Notes under the pieces: model-generated
Database searches by the model: none
What the model was told of the DNA's origin: nothing
What the model saw: the letters and a program-made list of their open reading frames with translations, nothing else
NCBI RefSeq assembly: GCF_001618955.1
Contig: NZ_LVYV01000002.1
Location: 186,001 to 250,000 of the forward strand
From: Tardiphaga robiniae
GTDB lineage: Bacteria; Pseudomonadota; Alphaproteobacteria; Rhizobiales; Xanthobacteraceae
Length of the DNA stretch: 64,000 nucleotides
Reading direction: 5' to 3'
Made by a program: the position numbers and the translations under genes
Shown here: positions 56,075 to 64,000 of the stretch, in pieces
How the letters are laid out: each line of letters starts with the position of its first letter
Position numbering within the stretch: position 1 is the stretch's first letter

Positions 56075-56888
56075 CCCTTTCGTCCTGCCCCACCGAGAGG
56101 GGCGATCGCGATCGTCACGTTCGCGGGGCAGGATGCGGTGGACGCCGGAGATGCGGCGTCACGCGGTTCATGGGTGACGTCTGTCTTCGGGCAGGACGGA
56201 TCTGCGCCAGCACTGCCAGTGGCAAGGAGACGGCCGGCCTTCGGATGGACAACCCCCTGGACAGTGTGACGGACGACCAAGTCAAAACGCGTTCGGCTTA
56301 CTCGCTTGAGGCACCCTGTCCCTTCGCCTTGGGACTGTATTTTGGTGATCGGATCGTTCGCCATGGCGAAGCGCAAGCAACCGAAAAAACACCGCATGCG
56401 GAACGTCGGGCACTTGCTCGGCGCCTCCGAAAGTCCTGATGCACTCACCTGCGGAGTACCGCATTCGCATCAGGCCCAAGGGTGCAACGGGCACCTGGCG
56501 TTCCGCACGCCCTCTCACAGGGGGCAGGGAATGCAGGAGACGACGGCGCCCCCGCGCCGCAAACAATGGGGGTGATGACGCATGTCTGAAGGGCAGTGGC
56601 TGTTTGACAGTTGAATCCGCATCGAATGTCGCGGCCCGCGCGTAACGCGCACGGTCGTCGGCGCCGTTCAGCCCACCACTTCCGGAAATCCAGACCACCG
56701 CTTTTGTGAGAGCTCACAGGCAGTCACCACGAAGTCGCTACCGCATCAGCAAAAACCGTGGCGATCCAGCCCCATCCATTCCGCTCTGTGAAATTCACGT
56801 CCGCAGCGTGAAATGTTGTCGCTTGCCAAGGCTGCCGTGAAAGGTCACAAAAAACTGAACTGGGACGAAACACCAATCGGAGAGACGT
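56075..56888 (+). other. Gene-free transcribed-looking region or long leader
   Basis: About 810 bases without a convincing gene. The presumed transcript begins with a hairpin: TCCTGCCCC near 56083 pairs with GGGGCAGGA near 56123. Several short frames are open on both strands, but none has a ribosome site, a recognised domain or consistent codon use. It could encode a non-coding RNA, be a long leader of the cluster that follows, or be a degraded element. Confidence 0.4.
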
Positions 56889-58037
56889 TTGAGCATCAAG
56901 GGCAAGGCATATATCGCCGGCATCTACGAACACCCGACCCGGCATGCGCCGGACAAATCCATTGCGCAGTTGCATGCCGAAGTCGCCAAGGGCGCGCTTG
57001 AGGATGCAGGTCTCACGCATAAGGATGTCGACGGCTATTTCTGTGCGGGCGATGCGCAGGGAGGCCTGTGGCCGATGGTCGATTATCTTGGCCTCAAGCC
57101 GCGTCACGTCGACTCCACCGAGACCGGCGGCTGCTCCTACATCATCCATCTCGGCCATGCCGCGCAGGCGATTGCCGCCGGCAAGTGCTCGATCGCACTC
57201 GTCACACTGGCCGGCAAGCCGCGCACCGGCGTGATGCCGCCGCGTCTGCAGGGCGCTGAAGCCGATTTCGAGACTGCTTATGGCGCCACCACGCACAATG
57301 CCTATGGCATGTGTGCCATGCGTCACATGCACGACTACGGTACGACCAGCGAACAACTCGCCTGGATCAAGGTCGCGGCCTCGCATCACGCGCAATACAA
57401 CCCGCACGCGATGCTCAAGGACGTGGTCACCGTCGAGGACGTGCTGAACTCGCCGATGATCTCCGATCCGCTGCACCGCATGGATTGCTGCGTCGTCAGT
57501 GACGGCGGCGGCGCGATGATCGTGACCACGCCCGAAATCGCCAAGAGCCTGAAGAAGCCGCTGGTGCGTCTGATCGGCCACGGCGAAGCGATGAAGGGTC
57601 CGCGCGGCGGCAAGGATCTCGACCTCACTTATTCCGCGGGTGTGTGGTCCGGTCCGCGCGCGTTCGAGGAAGCGGGCGTGACTCCGCAGGACATGAAGTA
57701 CGCGTCGATCTATGACAGCTTCACCATCACCGTTCTGATGCAGCTCGAAGACCTCGGCTTCTGCAAGAAGGGCGATGGCGGCAAGTTCGTCTCCGACGGC
57801 AACCTGATCTCGGGTGTCGGCAAGCTGCCGTTCAACACCGATGGCGGCGGTCTCTGCAGCAACCATCCCGTCAATCGCGGCGGCATGACCAAGATCCTCG
57901 AAGCCGTGCGCCAGCTGCGCGGCGAAGCCCATCCCAAGGTGCAGGTGCCGAATTGCGATCTCGCGATTGCGCATGGCACCGGAGGCCTGCTCGGCGTGCG
58001 CCACGCCGCATCGACCGCTATTCTGGAGCGCGTGTAA
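56889..58037 (+). CDS. Thiolase-like protein paired with DUF35 (possible retro-aldolase)
   Basis: This 382-residue thiolase-fold protein has Gly81 where thiolases have the nucleophilic Cys (STETGGCS; a Cys lies one position later), and Tyr275 in IYDSFTI in place of the active-site His. The later loop reads NHPVNRGG instead of GHPxGATG. The pattern is that of Ltp2-type aldolases, shared with the protein at 10728. The DUF35 gene overlaps the stop by one base. The TTG start at 56889 is supported by GGAGAG (56879-56884). Substrate unknown. Confidence 0.8.
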   Translation: MSIKGKAYIAGIYEHPTRHAPDKSIAQLHAEVAKGALEDAGLTHKDVDGYFCAGDAQGGLWPMVDYLGLKPRHVDSTETGGCSYIIHLGHAAQAIAAGKCSIALVTLAGKPRTGVMPPRLQGAEADFETAYGATTHNAYGMCAMRHMHDYGTTSEQLAWIKVAASHHAQYNPHAMLKDVVTVEDVLNSPMISDPLHRMDCCVVSDGGGAMIVTTPEIAKSLKKPLVRLIGHGEAMKGPRGGKDLDLTYSAGVWSGPRAFEEAGVTPQDMKYASIYDSFTITVLMQLEDLGFCKKGDGGKFVSDGNLISGVGKLPFNTDGGGLCSNHPVNRGGMTKILEAVRQLRGEAHPKVQVPNCDLAIAHGTGGLLGVRHAASTAILERV

Positions 58038-58426
58038 TGACTGAAGCCAAGAAGTATCCGACCCCCGTGGGCAACCCTGAATCGCAGCCGTTCTGGGATG
58101 CGGCCAAGGATGGCAAGTTCATGATCAAGCGCTGCACGACCTGCGGCGAAGCGCATTTCTTCCCGCGCGCGATCTGTCCGTTCTGCTTCTCCGACAAGAC
58201 CGAATGGGAGCAGTCGTCGGGCGAGGGCGAGATCTACACCTACAGCCACATGCGCAAGTCGGCGACCGGCCCTTACGTGATCGCCTATGTGACGCTGAAG
58301 GAAGGCCCCTCGGTGCAGACCAACATCGTGGATTGCGATCCGGGCAGTCTGAAGATCGGCCAGAAGGTGAAACTGGTGTGGAAGCCCACCGACGGCGCGC
58401 CGCTGCCGTTCTTCACGCCGGCGTAG
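58037..58426 (+). CDS. Zn-ribbon/OB-fold DUF35 protein
   Basis: This 129-residue partner of the thiolase-like protein has a zinc ribbon (RCTTCGEAHFF, AICPFCFS; about 34-55) and an OB-fold (GEGEIYTYSHM, GPYVIAYVTLKEGP). Its ATG uses the last base of the preceding TAA, so the two are coupled. The closest known arrangement is ChsH2, whose DUF35 part binds Ltp2. Confidence 0.9.
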   Translation: MTEAKKYPTPVGNPESQPFWDAAKDGKFMIKRCTTCGEAHFFPRAICPFCFSDKTEWEQSSGEGEIYTYSHMRKSATGPYVIAYVTLKEGPSVQTNIVDCDPGSLKIGQKVKLVWKPTDGAPLPFFTPA

Positions 58427-58435
58427 CTCTTACTT

Positions 58436-58614
58436 CCCCTCTCCCCCAGCGCAGCGAAGCTGCGCGCCGCGGGAGAGGGTGGATCGAACCGCGGAGCGGT
58501 TCGAGACGGGAGAGGGCGGTGCTTGCGGCTACCCCTCTCCCTGCAAAGTGTGGAGTGGGCTTCCGCGTAGCCCTCTCCCACCTAGCGAAGCTTCGCTTCG
58601 CACTGGGGAGAGGG
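58436..58614. repeat. Palindromic intergenic repeat, family R3
   Basis: The left end CCCCTCTCCCCCAGCG and right end CACTGGGGAGAGGG pair, and several CCTCTCCC/GGGAGAGG segments inside form nested stems (GCGAAGCTTCGC near the right end). It separates the DUF35 and MaoC genes on the same strand. Confidence 0.8.
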
Positions 58615-58662
58615 CGCTGCGACTGGCGCCCGAAACAACAATAACAAGGGAGTCATCCATCA

Positions 58663-59523
58663 ATGCCCATCAACTACGAAGCCCTGATGGCGATGAAGAA
58701 CATCGGCCAGAAGTATGCCTGGACCGATCGCGAAGTGATGCTCTACGCCTACGGCATCGGCATGGGCGCCGATCCGATGGACGAAAAGGAACTCGCTTTC
58801 GTCAACGAGGGCACCTACACGCCGCGTCCGCTGAAAGTCGTGCCGACCTACGCCTCGGTCGCGGCATGGGGTTCGGGCCCGGGCGAGATGAATCTCAACA
58901 AATTGCTCGTGGTCGACGGCGAGCGCGACATCACCTTCCACAAGCCGCTGCCGGTGGCTGCGAAGATCACCGCCGATAGCAGCGTGCTCGGCGTGTTCGA
59001 CAAGGGCGCCGACAAGGGCGCGGTGATCCTGCATCAGACGATCCTGCGCGATGAAGCCGGCGAGGCGCTGGCGACGTTGGTGGCGTCGCGTTTCGCCCGC
59101 GGCGATGGCGGCTTCGGCGGCAAGTCCGAAGGCCAGCCCGAACCGCATGCGATGCCGAAGCGCGCGCCGGACCAGACCGTGGATATCACCACGCGGCCGG
59201 ACCAGGCGCTGATCTATCGCCTGTGCGGCGACCGCAATCCGCTGCATTCCGATCCCGAATTCGCCAAGCGCGCCGGCTTCCCGCGGCCGATCCTGCATGG
59301 CATGTGCACCTACGGCCTGACCTGCCGCGGCGTGCTGCAGACCTACGCCGATTACGATCCCTCGGCCTTCAAGCAGCATGCGGTCAGGTTCTCGTCGCCG
59401 GTGTTTCCGGGCGAGACCGTCAGCATGGATCTGTGGAAGGACGGCAAGGTCGTGTCGTTCGAAGCCAAGGTGAAAGAACGCAACGTCACCGTGATCAAGA
59501 GCGGCAAGACGGTGCTGGCGTAG
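58663..59523 (+). CDS. MaoC-type enoyl-CoA hydratase 2 (double hotdog)
   Basis: The protein, 286 residues, has an N-terminal pseudo-hotdog (about 10-140) and a C-terminal catalytic hotdog (about 165-285) with the hydratase 2 motif GDRNPLHSDPEFAKRAGF, then PILHG. It adds water to 2-enoyl-CoA to give (R)-3-hydroxyacyl-CoA, like the hydratase part of peroxisomal MFE-2. Its likely product is the kind of substrate that the SDR or the aldolase-like protein could act on. Confidence 0.9.
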   Translation: MPINYEALMAMKNIGQKYAWTDREVMLYAYGIGMGADPMDEKELAFVNEGTYTPRPLKVVPTYASVAAWGSGPGEMNLNKLLVVDGERDITFHKPLPVAAKITADSSVLGVFDKGADKGAVILHQTILRDEAGEALATLVASRFARGDGGFGGKSEGQPEPHAMPKRAPDQTVDITTRPDQALIYRLCGDRNPLHSDPEFAKRAGFPRPILHGMCTYGLTCRGVLQTYADYDPSAFKQHAVRFSSPVFPGETVSMDLWKDGKVVSFEAKVKERNVTVIKSGKTVLA

Positions 59524-59532
59524 CTACGTACT

Positions 59533-59683
59533 GTCGTTCCGGGGCGCGCGCATCTTCGCGCGCGAACCCGGAACCTCGAAATGCTCATCACCTGTCTCCG
59601 CCCGGGACGTATGAGGTGATGAACATGTCGGGATTCCGGGCTCGGTCCCGTCGCCTGCGGCGTCGGTCCCGCCCCGGAATGAC
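59533..59683. repeat. Palindromic intergenic repeat, family R1, copy c
   Basis: GTCGTTCCGGGGCG and CGCCCCGGAATGAC pair with a single mismatch. The inner GCGAACCCGGAACC and GATTCCGGGCTCGG arms match copies a and b. It lies between the hydratase and SDR genes. Confidence 0.85.
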
Positions 59684-59723
59684 GAAGCTGAATAACAAAA
59701 AACAAAAACACAGGGAGAACGTC

Positions 59724-60602
59724 ATGGGTCTTCTCGACGGCAAGGTCGCCATCATCACAGGCGCCGGTGGCGGCCTCGGTGAAGCCTATGCCAAATTGTT
59801 CGCGCGCGAGGGCGCATCCGTGGTGGTCAACGATCTCGGCGGCCCGCGCGATGGCTCCGGCTCCGACCTCTCCATGGCGCAGCAGGTGGTTGACGCCATC
59901 AAGAAGGAAGGCGGCAAGGCGGTCGCCAACGGCTCGGACATCTCGACCATATCAGGCGGCCAGTCGGTGTTCGACGATGCCATCAAGGCGTTCGGCAAGG
60001 TCGACATCCTTGTCAACAATGCCGGCATCCTGCTCGACCAGACCTTCGCCAAGGCGTCTGAGGCGGCGTGGGACAAGGTGATGAAGGTGCATCTCAAGGG
60101 CACGTTCTGCGTCACCCAGCCGGCCTTCAAATGGATGAAGGAAAACGGCGGCGGCGTCATCGTCAACACGTCCTCGACCTCTGGCCTGATCGGCAATTTC
60201 GGCCAGAGCAATTACGGCGCAGCCAAAGGCGGCATCTGGGGCCTGTCCAATGTGCTGGCCATCGAGGGCCGCAAATACAACATCCGCGTCTGGACGCTGG
60301 CGCCGGGCGCGCTGACCCGCATGACCGCGGATCTGCCGCGCTATATCGAAAATCCTGGTGCAGCGCTGGGGCCGGACGGTATCGCGCCGGCGGTGCTCTA
60401 CATGGTCAGCGATCTCTCAGGCAGCCAGACCGGCAAGGTTCTCGGCGTGTCCGGCCCGCGTGGCGTCCGCGAGATGAAGATGATGGAAATGGAGGGCTGG
60501 AAACCGCCCCATGACGGCTGGAGCGCGCAGGACGTGGTGACCCATGCCGGCGAGATCTTTTTCTCGGAGGAAGCCAGCCAGCACGGGGCACGGCGTTTTT
60601 GA
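59724..60602 (+). CDS. SDR-family 3-hydroxyacyl-CoA dehydrogenase-like protein
   Basis: This 292-residue short-chain dehydrogenase has the cofactor motif TGAGGGLGEAYA (about 12-23), NNAGI, NTSSTSG and the catalytic SNYGAAKGG (Tyr and Lys about 158-162). The opening VVVNDLGGPRDGSG matches the dehydrogenase part of MFE-2. GGGAG ahead of ATG 59724 marks the start. With the hydratase it forms the two enzymatic steps of MFE-2 as separate proteins. Confidence 0.9.
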   Translation: MGLLDGKVAIITGAGGGLGEAYAKLFAREGASVVVNDLGGPRDGSGSDLSMAQQVVDAIKKEGGKAVANGSDISTISGGQSVFDDAIKAFGKVDILVNNAGILLDQTFAKASEAAWDKVMKVHLKGTFCVTQPAFKWMKENGGGVIVNTSSTSGLIGNFGQSNYGAAKGGIWGLSNVLAIEGRKYNIRVWTLAPGALTRMTADLPRYIENPGAALGPDGIAPAVLYMVSDLSGSQTGKVLGVSGPRGVREMKMMEMEGWKPPHDGWSAQDVVTHAGEIFFSEEASQHGARRF

Positions 60603-60678
60603 GGGGCATCTAGGCCCGGTTCGGGCGGACAGACCCGATATTTCCCGGTAGACTGCCTGCATCCATTCACAGAGGCCC

Positions 60679-61638
60679 ATGATGAAACTGACCGCCAAAG
60701 CCGCCGGCACCTTCGCCATCGCACCGACCCCGTTCCTCGACGACGGCCGCATCGACGACAAATCGATCGATGGCCTGACGGATTTCTACGCCCAGGTCGG
60801 CTGCAACGGCGTGACCGTGCTCGGCATCATGGGCGAGGCGCCGAAGCTGGAGGGGGCCGAGTCCGAGGCCGTGGCCACCCGCTTCATCAAGCGCGCCGGC
60901 GACAAGATGCAGATCATCGTCGGCGTTTCCGCCCCCGGTTTCGCCGCCATGCGTTCGCTGGCGCTGAAGTCGATGGATGCCGGCGCTGCCGGCGTCATGA
61001 TCGCCCCGCCGCCGCATCTGCGTACCGACGACCAGATCACCAACTATTTCAAGCAGGCGGTGGACGCTATCGGCGACGACGTGCCGTGGGTGCTGCAGGA
61101 TTATCCGCTAACCCTCACCGTGGTGATGACACCTGCGGTGATCCGCAAGATCATCATGGACTCCAAGTCCTGCGTGATGCTGAAGCACGAGGACTGGCCG
61201 GGCCTGGAGAAGATCACCGCGCTGTGCAACTTCCAGAAGGACGGCAGCTTGCGCGAAACCTCGATCCTGACCGGCAATGGCGGCGTGTTCCTGGATTTCG
61301 AAATGGAACGCGGCGCTGATGGCGCGATGACGGGTTATGCCTTCCCTGAACTGCTGATCGACGTCGTCAATCTCTCGAAGAAGGGCGAGCGCGACAAGGC
61401 ACACGATTTGTTCGATGCTCATCTGCCGCTGATCCGCTACGAGCAGCAGCTCGGCATCGGCCTCGCGGTCCGGAAATATGTGCTGCAGAAGCGCGGCGTT
61501 ATTGCATCAAGCGCGCAGCGCAAGCCGGGTGTGGCGATCACGGCGCAGGCGAAGGCAGAGGTCGATTATCTCCTCTCGCGCGTCGCGCGCTACGACAAAC
61601 GCGCGAACATCGCGCCGCAGTCGAGCGCTGCGGGTTAA
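60679..61638 (+). CDS. DapA-family (dihydrodipicolinate synthase-like) lyase
   Basis: This 319-residue class I aldolase of the DapA/NAL superfamily has Schiff-base Lys169 in CVMLKHEDWPG and Tyr142 in QDYPL. The start ATG 60679 (or 60682) is clear. Members cleave or condense pyruvate-derived compounds. Its place in an acyl-CoA cluster is unusual and the substrate is unknown. Lysine biosynthesis is unlikely given the divergent motifs. Confidence 0.85.
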   Translation: MMKLTAKAAGTFAIAPTPFLDDGRIDDKSIDGLTDFYAQVGCNGVTVLGIMGEAPKLEGAESEAVATRFIKRAGDKMQIIVGVSAPGFAAMRSLALKSMDAGAAGVMIAPPPHLRTDDQITNYFKQAVDAIGDDVPWVLQDYPLTLTVVMTPAVIRKIIMDSKSCVMLKHEDWPGLEKITALCNFQKDGSLRETSILTGNGGVFLDFEMERGADGAMTGYAFPELLIDVVNLSKKGERDKAHDLFDAHLPLIRYEQQLGIGLAVRKYVLQKRGVIASSAQRKPGVAITAQAKAEVDYLLSRVARYDKRANIAPQSSAAG

Positions 61639-61653
61639 CAACTCCCCAGAAGT

Positions 61654-61735
61654 GTCATGGCCGGGCTTGACCCGGCCATCCATCTTCAGGGTTGCCAAGT
61701 AAAAGATGGATGCCCGGATCAAGTCCGGGCATGAC
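61654..61735. repeat. Palindromic intergenic repeat, family R4
   Basis: GTCATGGCCGGGCTTGACCCGGCCATCCATC at the left and GATGGATGCCCGGATCAAGTCCGGGCATGAC at the right fold as two small hairpins and also pair with each other with a few mismatches. This GTCATGGCCGGGC type follows the lyase gene. Confidence 0.8.
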
Positions 61736-61799
61736 AAACGAGAGGTCGGCGATCGCCGGCACAACAGGCATCAAAGAATGCCGATCAGGGAGAAACTGA

Positions 61800-62600
61800 A
61801 TGCCAAGCGAGCCCGGCGTTGTGCGTCCTGCTTCCACCATCCTCCTGCTGCGCAAGGGTGCAACCGACGCCATCGACGTCTTCATGATGGTGCGGCACTA
61901 TCAGATCGAATTCGCATCGGGCGCACTGGTGTTTCCCGGCGGCAGCGTCGATGCCGGAGATCGCGAGATCGGTACGCAGCCGAACCTATATAGCGGCGGT
62001 GACGGCCTCGATCCCGATGCGCTGGCTTTCAAGATCGCCGCGATCCGCGAGACTTTCGAGGAAAGCCGCATCCTGCTGGCGCGACCGCGCGGCTCTAACG
62101 ACCTGATCGCCGCGACGAAGGCGAGCGCCATCGCCGATCAGCATCGCGACGCGCTGAACGAGGGCAAGGTCAAATTCGCCGATATCATCGCCGAGAACGA
62201 TCTCGAACTCGCGCTCGATCTGCTCGTGCCCTATGCGCACTGGATCACGCCGGAGGGCATGAAGAAGCGGTTCGACACATGGTTCTTCCTCGCCGAGGCG
62301 CCGCCCGAGCAGGTCGGCATGCATGACGGCAAGGAATCCACAGACTCGATCTGGCTGTCGCCGCGCGAAGCATTGGAGGGCGGGGCGTCCGGCCGTTTCA
62401 CCTTGCCGTTCCCGACCACGCGCAATCTGATCAAGCTCGGCAAGCAACCCAGCGTCGCGGGGGCACTCGACGATGCCAACCGCAGCACCATCGTCAGCGT
62501 CACGCCCATCGTTACGCGCGATGGTGACAAGCGCCAGCTGCGAATCCCGCTTGAGGCGGGCTACGACGGCGAGGTGTTCGAACTCACCGGCGCGCCGTAG
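61800..62600 (+). CDS. NUDIX-type hydrolase-like protein
   Basis: This 266-residue protein begins like NUDIX enzymes (ASTILLLRKG, then FPGGSVDAGD) and carries AIRETFEESRILLARP as the NUDIX helix. The C-terminal half contains WITPEGMKKRFDTWFFLAE. It matches the large NUDIX group with nucleoside-diphosphate or acyl-CoA substrates (NUDT7/19-like). In this cluster CoA ester hydrolysis is plausible but not shown. Confidence 0.82.
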   Translation: MPSEPGVVRPASTILLLRKGATDAIDVFMMVRHYQIEFASGALVFPGGSVDAGDREIGTQPNLYSGGDGLDPDALAFKIAAIRETFEESRILLARPRGSNDLIAATKASAIADQHRDALNEGKVKFADIIAENDLELALDLLVPYAHWITPEGMKKRFDTWFFLAEAPPEQVGMHDGKESTDSIWLSPREALEGGASGRFTLPFPTTRNLIKLGKQPSVAGALDDANRSTIVSVTPIVTRDGDKRQLRIPLEAGYDGEVFELTGAP

Positions 62601-62609
62601 CGCTCAGGT

Positions 62610-64000
62610 CTATCCCGCCCTGGCTTGCGGCGCTGCTGCGGCATTCTCCCAGAATGGCCGTCGCAGCTCGCGCTTCAGCACCTTGCCGGCACCCGACAGC
62701 GGGAAGGGCTCGCTGCGCACGTCCACGCTGCGTGGGCACTTGTAACCGGCGATCTTCTCCTTGCAGAAGGCGATGATCTCGGCGGCATTGACACTCGCAC
62801 CGGGCTTCGGAATGACGAGCGCATGCACGGTCTCGCCCCACTGCGGGTCGGGAATGCCGATCACGGCGCATTGCGCTACGGCGGGATGTTGAGCAACGAC
62901 ATTCTCGACTTCGGTAGAGTAGACGTTCTCGCCGCCGGAGATGATCATGTCCTTCATCCGGTCGACGAGATAAATATAGCCTTCATCGTCCATGTAGCCG
63001 CCGTCGCCGGTGTGCATCCAGCCGTCGATGATCGCCTTGGCTGTTTCCTCCGGCCGCTCCCAATATCCCATCATCACGTTCTGGCCGCGCACGGCGACCT
63101 CGCCGACTTCACCATTCGGCACAGGCTTGCGATTGGCGTCGACGATACGCGCCTCGCAGCCGATTGCCGCGCGGCCGCAGGCGCGCTGTCGGTTCTTCGC
63201 AGCAGCCTGCTCGCCGAAATGCTGATCCCACGGCAGGTGCGTCGCCAGCGGCGACAATTCGGTCATGCCGTAGAGCTGATGGAATTCGGTCCCGGGCATG
63301 CCGGCCATCGCGCGCTTCAGGAGCGCTTCGTTGATTGGCGAGGCGCCGTACATCATCAGCTTGAGCGAGGAGAAATCGGCCGATGCGAATGTGGGGTGAT
63401 CGACCAGCATCTGGATCATGGTCGGAACGATCAACGTCGCCGATACTTTCTCGCGGGCGATGGTCTGCATCACCAGCTCCGGATTGAACATCCGGACGAT
63501 GACATTGGTGCCGCCAGAGGCCAGTGAGGTGAACATCACGCCGCCATTGGCGACGTGAAACATCGGTGCGGCGTTGAGATAGACCGAGCCGTAAGGCAGC
63601 AGGCCTTCGCTCATCATGTGCAGCGAGTTGCTCATGATATTGCCGTGGCTCAGCATCACGCCCTTGGAGCGGCCTGTCGTTCCGCCGGTGTAAAAGATAC
63701 CTGCTAGATCCTCGCGTGTCCGCATCGCATCCGGCACCGGCTCTGTCGACTTGACGAGTTCATCGTAATTATGCGCTTCCGCGGGACCCTTTTCGTCGTC
63801 CGCATAGACCAGCGTGAGCGGCATGGCCTTGGCGAGTTCGACGCCCATGGCGGCGAAGGCACTGTCGACGACCAGCGCGCTGGCGCGGCAGTCGAGCAGG
63901 GAGTCGAGAATTTCGGCCTGACTCCAGCGCACATTGGTCGGCACGATCACAGCGCCGGCCCAAGCGATACCCAGATAGAGTTCGAGATAGCGGTCGGAGT
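62610..64000 (-). CDS. AMP-dependent acyl-CoA synthetase (partial, runs off the right edge)
   Basis: The visible 463 codons read continuously to the window end, where the frame gives SDRYLELYLGIAWAGAVIVP, so the true start lies beyond 64000. FYTGGTTGRSKGVMLSHGN is the ATP-binding motif, GWMHTGDGGYMDDEGYIY the hinge and SGAGKVLKREL the C-terminal lysine region. It activates a carboxylic acid to its acyl-CoA. It is convergent with the NUDIX gene. Confidence 0.93.
   Translation of the reverse strand, partial: SDRYLELYLGIAWAGAVIVPTNVRWSQAEILDSLLDCRASALVVDSAFAAMGVELAKAMPLTLVYADDEKGPAEAHNYDELVKSTEPVPDAMRTREDLAGIFYTGGTTGRSKGVMLSHGNIMSNSLHMMSEGLLPYGSVYLNAAPMFHVANGGVMFTSLASGGTNVIVRMFNPELVMQTIAREKVSATLIVPTMIQMLVDHPTFASADFSSLKLMMYGASPINEALLKRAMAGMPGTEFHQLYGMTELSPLATHLPWDQHFGEQAAAKNRQRACGRAAIGCEARIVDANRKPVPNGEVGEVAVRGQNVMMGYWERPEETAKAIIDGWMHTGDGGYMDDEGYIYLVDRMKDMIISGGENVYSTEVENVVAQHPAVAQCAVIGIPDPQWGETVHALVIPKPGASVNAAEIIAFCKEKIAGYKCPRSVDVRSEPFPLSGAGKVLKRELRRPFWENAAAAPQARAG

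Noticed and set aside
56170-56575. Overlapping short frames in the gene-free region
   Set aside because: Several frames are open at once on both strands with no consistent codon pattern or known domain.

Overview
The window looks like a chromosome segment of a high-GC alphaproteobacterium of the Bradyrhizobium/Rhodopseudomonas/Afipia group. This is an inference from protein content (DUF1489, DUF3253 and DUF599 genes, a lysine/alanine-rich histone-like protein, a FixJ-family regulator), the GC-rich codon usage and several families of long palindromic intergenic repeats. No rRNA, CRISPR array or intact insertion sequence was seen. There is one tRNA, tRNA-Leu(GAG).

Layout: (1) 1-5.2 kb is a sugar-acid import and catabolism operon: RidA, two MalF/MalG-type permeases, a DenD-like dehydrogenase, a KDG-type kinase and a KDPG-type aldolase. 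(2) 5.2-14.3 kb is an acyl-CoA pathway: a true thiolase, AMP-forming CoA ligase, CaiB-type CoA-transferase, acyl-CoA dehydrogenase, a thiolase-like protein paired with a DUF35 zinc-ribbon protein, and an ADP-forming-type acyl-CoA synthetase. (3) 14.3-28.9 kb is mostly core genome: LysR with a divergent SBF-type transporter, glutathione-dependent formaldehyde dehydrogenase, EamA exporter, histone-like protein, photolyase, 1-Cys peroxiredoxin, a phosphodiesterase, a biotin-dependent carboxylase alpha subunit followed by a PEP-mutase-family protein and acylphosphatase, LipB, a solitary FliN-like protein and the tRNA.

(4) 29.1-39.3 kb looks accessory: a frameshifted XRE-cupin regulator with a palindromic operator candidate, a DUF2325 protein, an IS3 transposase remnant, a low-GC histidine kinase with two response regulators, a double-barrel outer-membrane porin, and a NitT/TauT-type ABC permease and ATPase with no substrate-binding protein gene. 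(5) 39.2-56 kb is mixed envelope and housekeeping: MFS transporter, two tandem polysaccharide deacetylases, MgtE, a CoA-transferase, small envelope proteins, aldo/keto reductase, YdcF-like protein, TolA-like protein, GST and DUF1489. (6) 56-64 kb is a second acyl-CoA cluster: thiolase-like protein plus DUF35 partner, double-hotdog MaoC hydratase, SDR dehydrogenase, DapA-family lyase, NUDIX-type protein and a CoA ligase that runs off the right edge.

The most interesting signal is that both thiolase-like proteins encoded directly before DUF35 proteins lack the nucleophilic cysteine at its usual place and carry Tyr where thiolases have the active-site His. This resembles the Ltp2-ChsH2 retro-aldolases of steroid side-chain degradation. 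The neighbouring stand-alone thiolase keeps the normal residues. Other points for a second look are a probable homopolymer frameshift in the XRE-cupin gene, a similar one in a short membrane-protein gene that had not been called, a gene-free stretch of about 800 bp behind a near-consensus promoter, and the ABC system linked to the porin.
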